A stretch of DNA of 64,000 bases from Chryseobacterium endalhagicum. Lineage in GTDB: Bacteria; Bacteroidota; Bacteroidia; Flavobacteriales; Weeksellaceae. The stretch's first letter is position 1. The number at the start of each line of letters is the position of its first letter. Below, one piece after another: positions 61,659-64,000 of the stretch. Under the pieces are notes generated by a model, which was not told the origin of the DNA, searched no databases, and saw nothing but the letters and a program-made list of their open reading frames with translations. The stretch spans positions 571,856-635,855 of the forward strand of contig NZ_JAELVM010000001.1 in assembly GCF_016745235.1 (NCBI RefSeq). Direction: 5' to 3'. The position numbers were made by a program, and so were the translations under genes.

Positions 61659-62480
61659 TTATGCAGATCCCGAACGGCAGATATCGTTTTGAAATTTCAG
61701 ATACTGCGTCGGAGAAAGATGGATAAAATGTTTAAAATCATGAATAAGCTGGCTCTGATCATAGTAGCCGCATTCATCAATAATGCTGAACCATTCTATT
61801 TTTTTCTGAAGACCCAGCTCTTTCTCAATCATCATAATGGCTTTGAGAAAACGGGTGTAGCGGATCAGTTCTTTGGAGGAGTACCCCAGCTGTTCTTTCT
61901 GTTTCAGCTGGATGTTCCTTTCACTCTGGCGGGTTTGTTCTGCAATGGTTTTAATGGGATTCAGTCCGTTGTCCTCAAAATTGCTCAGCAGACGGATGGT
62001 TTCATCCTGATCCTGAAGATAAGGTTTGCAGAATTCAAGAATGTGGGCGGTTTTTTCTTCCGGAGATGAGAGGGCTGAGATTTCATCCCAGAGTTCCGTG
62101 AAACAATTGTCCTGGAGGATTTCATTGGGGTGGGTTCCTTTGCTGGCGACCATAGCTTTTCCGAAGAAGCGGTAAAAAGCATCATCCTTAAAATTGGCAA
62201 CCAGAATAGAAGTTCCTGCGGGAAGCGTGTATTCAAAGGTTTGACGGACCGGACCGAGAACAATACATTGGTTGACTTCCACGGTATTCTTTTCCTGCGT
62301 TGTCATAAAAGCAGGGTCTCCGAAACAGAACAGCATAATGGTCTGGTAAGAAGGCAGAAGCGTTTTGGTTACAGGATGTGGAGAAGCGTTTACCGCGTAA
62401 TAGAAATACGTGAAAACACTTTCAAATTCTTTGGGAACCGGTATTTTCAGCTGGCGGTATTCCGGGTGTAATTCCTGCAT
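61659..62480 (-). CDS. AraC-family transcriptional regulator
   Basis: A 273-residue regulator with a cupin-like N-terminal sensing domain (QCIVLGPVRQTFEYTLPAGTSILVANFKDDAFYRFFGKAMV region) and an AraC-type DNA-binding domain at the C-terminus (SERNIQLKQKEQLGYSSKELIRYTRFLKA and ECGYYDQSQLIHDFKHFIHLSPTQYLK). The second HTH with the SPTQYL signature is clear. It lies between a GNAT gene (13 bp) and the oxidoreductase gene, so it may regulate the local genes. Confidence 0.92.
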   Translation of the reverse strand: MQELHPEYRQLKIPVPKEFESVFTYFYYAVNASPHPVTKTLLPSYQTIMLFCFGDPAFMTTQEKNTVEVNQCIVLGPVRQTFEYTLPAGTSILVANFKDDAFYRFFGKAMVASKGTHPNEILQDNCFTELWDEISALSSPEEKTAHILEFCKPYLQDQDETIRLLSNFEDNGLNPIKTIAEQTRQSERNIQLKQKEQLGYSSKELIRYTRFLKAIMMIEKELGLQKKIEWFSIIDECGYYDQSQLIHDFKHFIHLSPTQYLKFQNDICRSGSA

Positions 62481-62493
62481 GGGATCATTCTTT

Positions 62494-62958
62494 TTAATTC
62501 AGTTCTTTCTGCATTTGATAGTTGATGAGATCAGTTCCTTTTACACTGACGGTCTGCTCCGTGATCACCATGAAACCCATTTTTTCAAAGAAAGGTCTGG
62601 CTGTTTTGCTGACATCCGCCGTCAGAACTTTCTGATTTTGATGTCTGGCTTCCCGCTCAATAAAGGTATATAATTTTCCGGCGATTCCCTGATGCTGAAA
62701 ATCTTTATGTACAAACAGAAGATCAATATAATTTCCATGGTCCAGAGTACAAAATCCTGTGATCTGGCCCTTAATTTCGGCTACCATCACCAACTGATGT
62801 TCCATCACCTTTAGCCATCTTTCATCATTGTCTGCTCCGGATTTCCACGCATTGATCTGATCAGTGTTGTAGTCATTTTTACAGACACTGGAAATAGTAT
62901 CTGTAAAAAGTCTGCGCATTGCTGCAAGGTCGCTGAAATTACCTTTTCTGATGATCAT
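62494..62958 (-). CDS. GNAT N-acetyltransferase
   Basis: A 154-residue acetyltransferase. The CoA-binding motif is HQGIAGKLYTFIE near residue 90, preceded by YIDLLFVHKDFQ, and the final strand-helix region is PFFEKMGFMVITEQ. The substrate is unknown. It overlaps the upstream TetR gene by four bases (ATGA type), so they are translationally coupled and TetR likely controls this operon. Confidence 0.92.
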   Translation of the reverse strand: MIIRKGNFSDLAAMRRLFTDTISSVCKNDYNTDQINAWKSGADNDERWLKVMEHQLVMVAEIKGQITGFCTLDHGNYIDLLFVHKDFQHQGIAGKLYTFIEREARHQNQKVLTADVSKTARPFFEKMGFMVITEQTVSVKGTDLINYQMQKELN

Positions 62959-63593
62959 GACGATAAACCTTCTTCACCGATATATTTTTTCTCGTAAATT
63001 TTCTGCTGTTCAGCAGTAAGCAGCGGATAAAATAGGTTCATCTGTATCAGTGCATAGTGTTTTACCGCTTCCTCTTTATTTAGTTTAAAAGCTAGGCTGT
63101 TGTGGATAATCCAGTTATCTGCGATGATGAATATCTGCGTGGTCAGACTTCTCAGGATAAAATCCGGAACATCGTCTCTGAAAATATTGTTTTTCTGAAA
63201 ACCTTTGAAAATCGCCTGAAATTCTCCTTTTCTGCTGATATTGATCGATTCATACTGGGATTCTATGGCTGGAATATTTTTTAGAATATCAAAGAAGTTC
63301 ATGAAAATAAAACGGAAAGCATAAAAAACTTCATACGTTGAAAAAGTAAAATGATACAGATCCTCCAGTGTTTTATTTTCTATGGCTTGCAGATCATTGA
63401 GTAAAACATCCATTTTAAGGATCAGTTCAGAAAAAAGGATCTTAATGATATCCTCTGAATGTTTGAAATGATAATGCAGGTTTCCCGCACTGATATTCAG
63501 CTCAGCCGCAATATGCCTTGTCGTAATATTGTTGTATCCCTTTTCATTGAACAGTTCTATTGCTTTTGATAATATTTTATCCTTGGTTTTCAT
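62955..63593 (-). CDS. TetR/AcrR-family transcriptional regulator
   Basis: A 212-residue repressor. The N-terminal helix-turn-helix reads KILSKAIELFNEKGYNNITTRHIAAELNISAGNLHYHFKHSEDIIKILF, the TetR signature. The C-terminal domain is helical. A palindrome TAGAACA-TT-TGTTCTA (63632-63647) lies just upstream, in the divergent region, and is a likely operator. The gene heads a minus-strand operon with the GNAT gene. Confidence 0.95.
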   Translation of the reverse strand: MKTKDKILSKAIELFNEKGYNNITTRHIAAELNISAGNLHYHFKHSEDIIKILFSELILKMDVLLNDLQAIENKTLEDLYHFTFSTYEVFYAFRFIFMNFFDILKNIPAIESQYESINISRKGEFQAIFKGFQKNNIFRDDVPDFILRSLTTQIFIIADNWIIHNSLAFKLNKEEAVKHYALIQMNLFYPLLTAEQQKIYEKKYIGEEGLSS

Positions 63594-63597
63594 GGTC

Positions 63598-63605
63598 CAA
63601 AGATA
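63598..63605 (-). promoter_or_regulatory. -7 box TATCTTTG of the TetR gene
   Basis: The box on the minus strand ends four bases before the TetR ATG at 63593, so the transcript would be leaderless. Confidence 0.6.
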
Positions 63606-63631
63606 AGCGAGTTTAAATCATATTTCAAAAT

Positions 63632-63647
63632 TAGAACATTTGTTCTA
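63632..63647. promoter_or_regulatory. Candidate TetR operator, 16-bp palindrome
   Basis: TAGAACA and TGTTCTA are perfect inverted arms around TT. The site lies between the -7 box of the TetR gene (63598-63605) and that of the divergent operon (63655-63662), so a bound repressor could block both promoters. Confidence 0.75.
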
Positions 63648-63654
63648 GTTTTGG

Positions 63655-63662
63655 TATATTTG
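63655..63662 (+). promoter_or_regulatory. -7 box TATATTTG of the divergent membrane operon
   Basis: Matches TAnnTTTG and lies 19 bp before the ATG at 63682; the operator palindrome lies eight bases upstream of the box. Confidence 0.65.
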
Positions 63663-63681
63663 CAGAAAAAAGTATGTAAAG

Positions 63682-63816
63682 ATGGAAGGGAAAAAAATCT
63701 TCAACTACGAAACGGCTGAAAATAGGGACTCAGCTAAAGGAAATGAGGTACAGGAAACCCTGGTAAAAATCCTGCAGGTGATCATCGGATTTGTTATGGC
63801 TATACTTCATATGTGA
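63682..63816 (+). CDS. Small membrane protein (44 aa)
   Basis: A short ORF beginning MEGKKIFNYETAENRD and containing one C-terminal hydrophobic stretch (LVKILQVIIGFVMAILHM). I do not recognise it. The next ORF starts within its stop codon (tgATG), the usual sign of translational coupling. It follows a -7 box and a TetR-type operator. The coding claim rests on the position, the coupling and the membrane helix. Confidence 0.6.
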   Translation: MEGKKIFNYETAENRDSAKGNEVQETLVKILQVIIGFVMAILHM

Positions 63817-64000
63817 TGAAAAAGAAAGTTTCATCCTGGTTCATTTTGGGACTTGTCTGCTGGCTTGTTATTCTTCTTCTGAGAAAAAAAGGAATCTTTA
63901 TTCCGGTCATCAGCAACCACCTGACGGATTTTATGACCATTCCGATGTATACCTGTCTGATAGAATACATAATGAATGTCCTTCTGAACTATAGCTGGAA
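63816..64000 (+). CDS. Membrane protein, 5' part (continues beyond window)
   Basis: An ORF open to the window end beginning MKKKVSSWFILGLVCWLVIL, then LRKKGIFIPVISNHLTDFM and TIPMYTCLIEYIMNVLL. The first part is a membrane helix and the rest continues in hydrophobic helices. The GIFIP...DFMTIPM order is reminiscent of flavobacterial proteins annotated as magnesium citrate secondary transporters, but only about 60 residues are visible, so this is tentative. It is coupled to the 44-codon ORF by a 1-bp stop/start overlap. Confidence 0.6.
   Translation, partial: MKKKVSSWFILGLVCWLVILLLRKKGIFIPVISNHLTDFMTIPMYTCLIEYIMNVLLNYSW

Overview
The window looks like a chromosomal segment from a Chryseobacterium-like member of the Flavobacteriia (Bacteroidota). 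Supporting evidence is the low G+C sequence with AT-rich spacers, a type IX secretion (T9SS) C-terminal sorting domain, many -7 boxes of the Bacteroidota form TAnnTTTG, and protein families typical of flavobacteria (DUF3109, DUF6427, DUF6341, OstA-like, START-like, DUF5715). I see no rRNA, tRNA, CRISPR array, prophage or insertion sequence with a transposase. The genus is inferred from protein resemblance, not from a search.

Layout. 1-9.9 kb: glyoxylate shunt (end of malate synthase, then isocitrate lyase), a hotdog thioesterase, a three-repeat T9SS-exported protein, QueD, an LpxH-like phosphatase, a LuxE-like protein, an orphan PD-(D/E)XK-like nuclease and aquaporin Z. 10-15.3 kb: a DUF5715 peptidase-like protein, an unknown cytoplasmic protein, and a membrane protein/histidine kinase/LuxR-type regulator operon next to a DUF2235 (Tle1-like) alpha/beta hydrolase. 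15.4-27 kb: an ABC-F protein, a His/Cys-rich protein with TonB receptor and lipoprotein, trigger factor, a LolA-like secreted protein and an M16 peptidase. 27-36.5 kb: housekeeping genes (PssA, exonuclease, UspA, FAH-family hydrolase, LtaS-like sulfatase, PdhB). 36.6-51.2 kb: Kup potassium transporter, a Fur-family regulator with an OstA-like protein, three tandem secreted beta-rich proteins, aminotransferases, an amidase, divergent YqgE/PdxH, HU, PanD and a flippase-like membrane protein.

51.6-57.5 kb is the main accessory block: two TerD proteins, two TerY-type VWA proteins, a PP2C phosphatase and a protein kinase with zinc ribbon, all on one strand with short gaps. This matches the known TerY phosphorylation triad of tellurite-resistance/stress systems. 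A 17-bp intergenic hairpin separates the TerD pair from the signalling genes.

57.5-64 kb: GNAT, an exoribonuclease-like protein, tyrosyl-tRNA synthetase, a flavodoxin-fold oxidoreductase, AraC, GNAT and TetR regulators, and a divergent two-gene membrane operon with a likely TetR operator. The best new-looking signal here is upstream of tyrS: a consensus promoter, a 31-codon leader ORF with adjacent Tyr codons, then a perfect intrinsic terminator just before tyrS, which together have the architecture of a ribosome-mediated tyrosine attenuator.

Intergenic DNA carries three kinds of dispersed repeat: heptanucleotide tandem patches, a covarying palindrome family of about 25 bp (one copy encodes the C-terminal tail of a GNAT protein), and a long imperfect palindrome near 60.7-60.9 kb.
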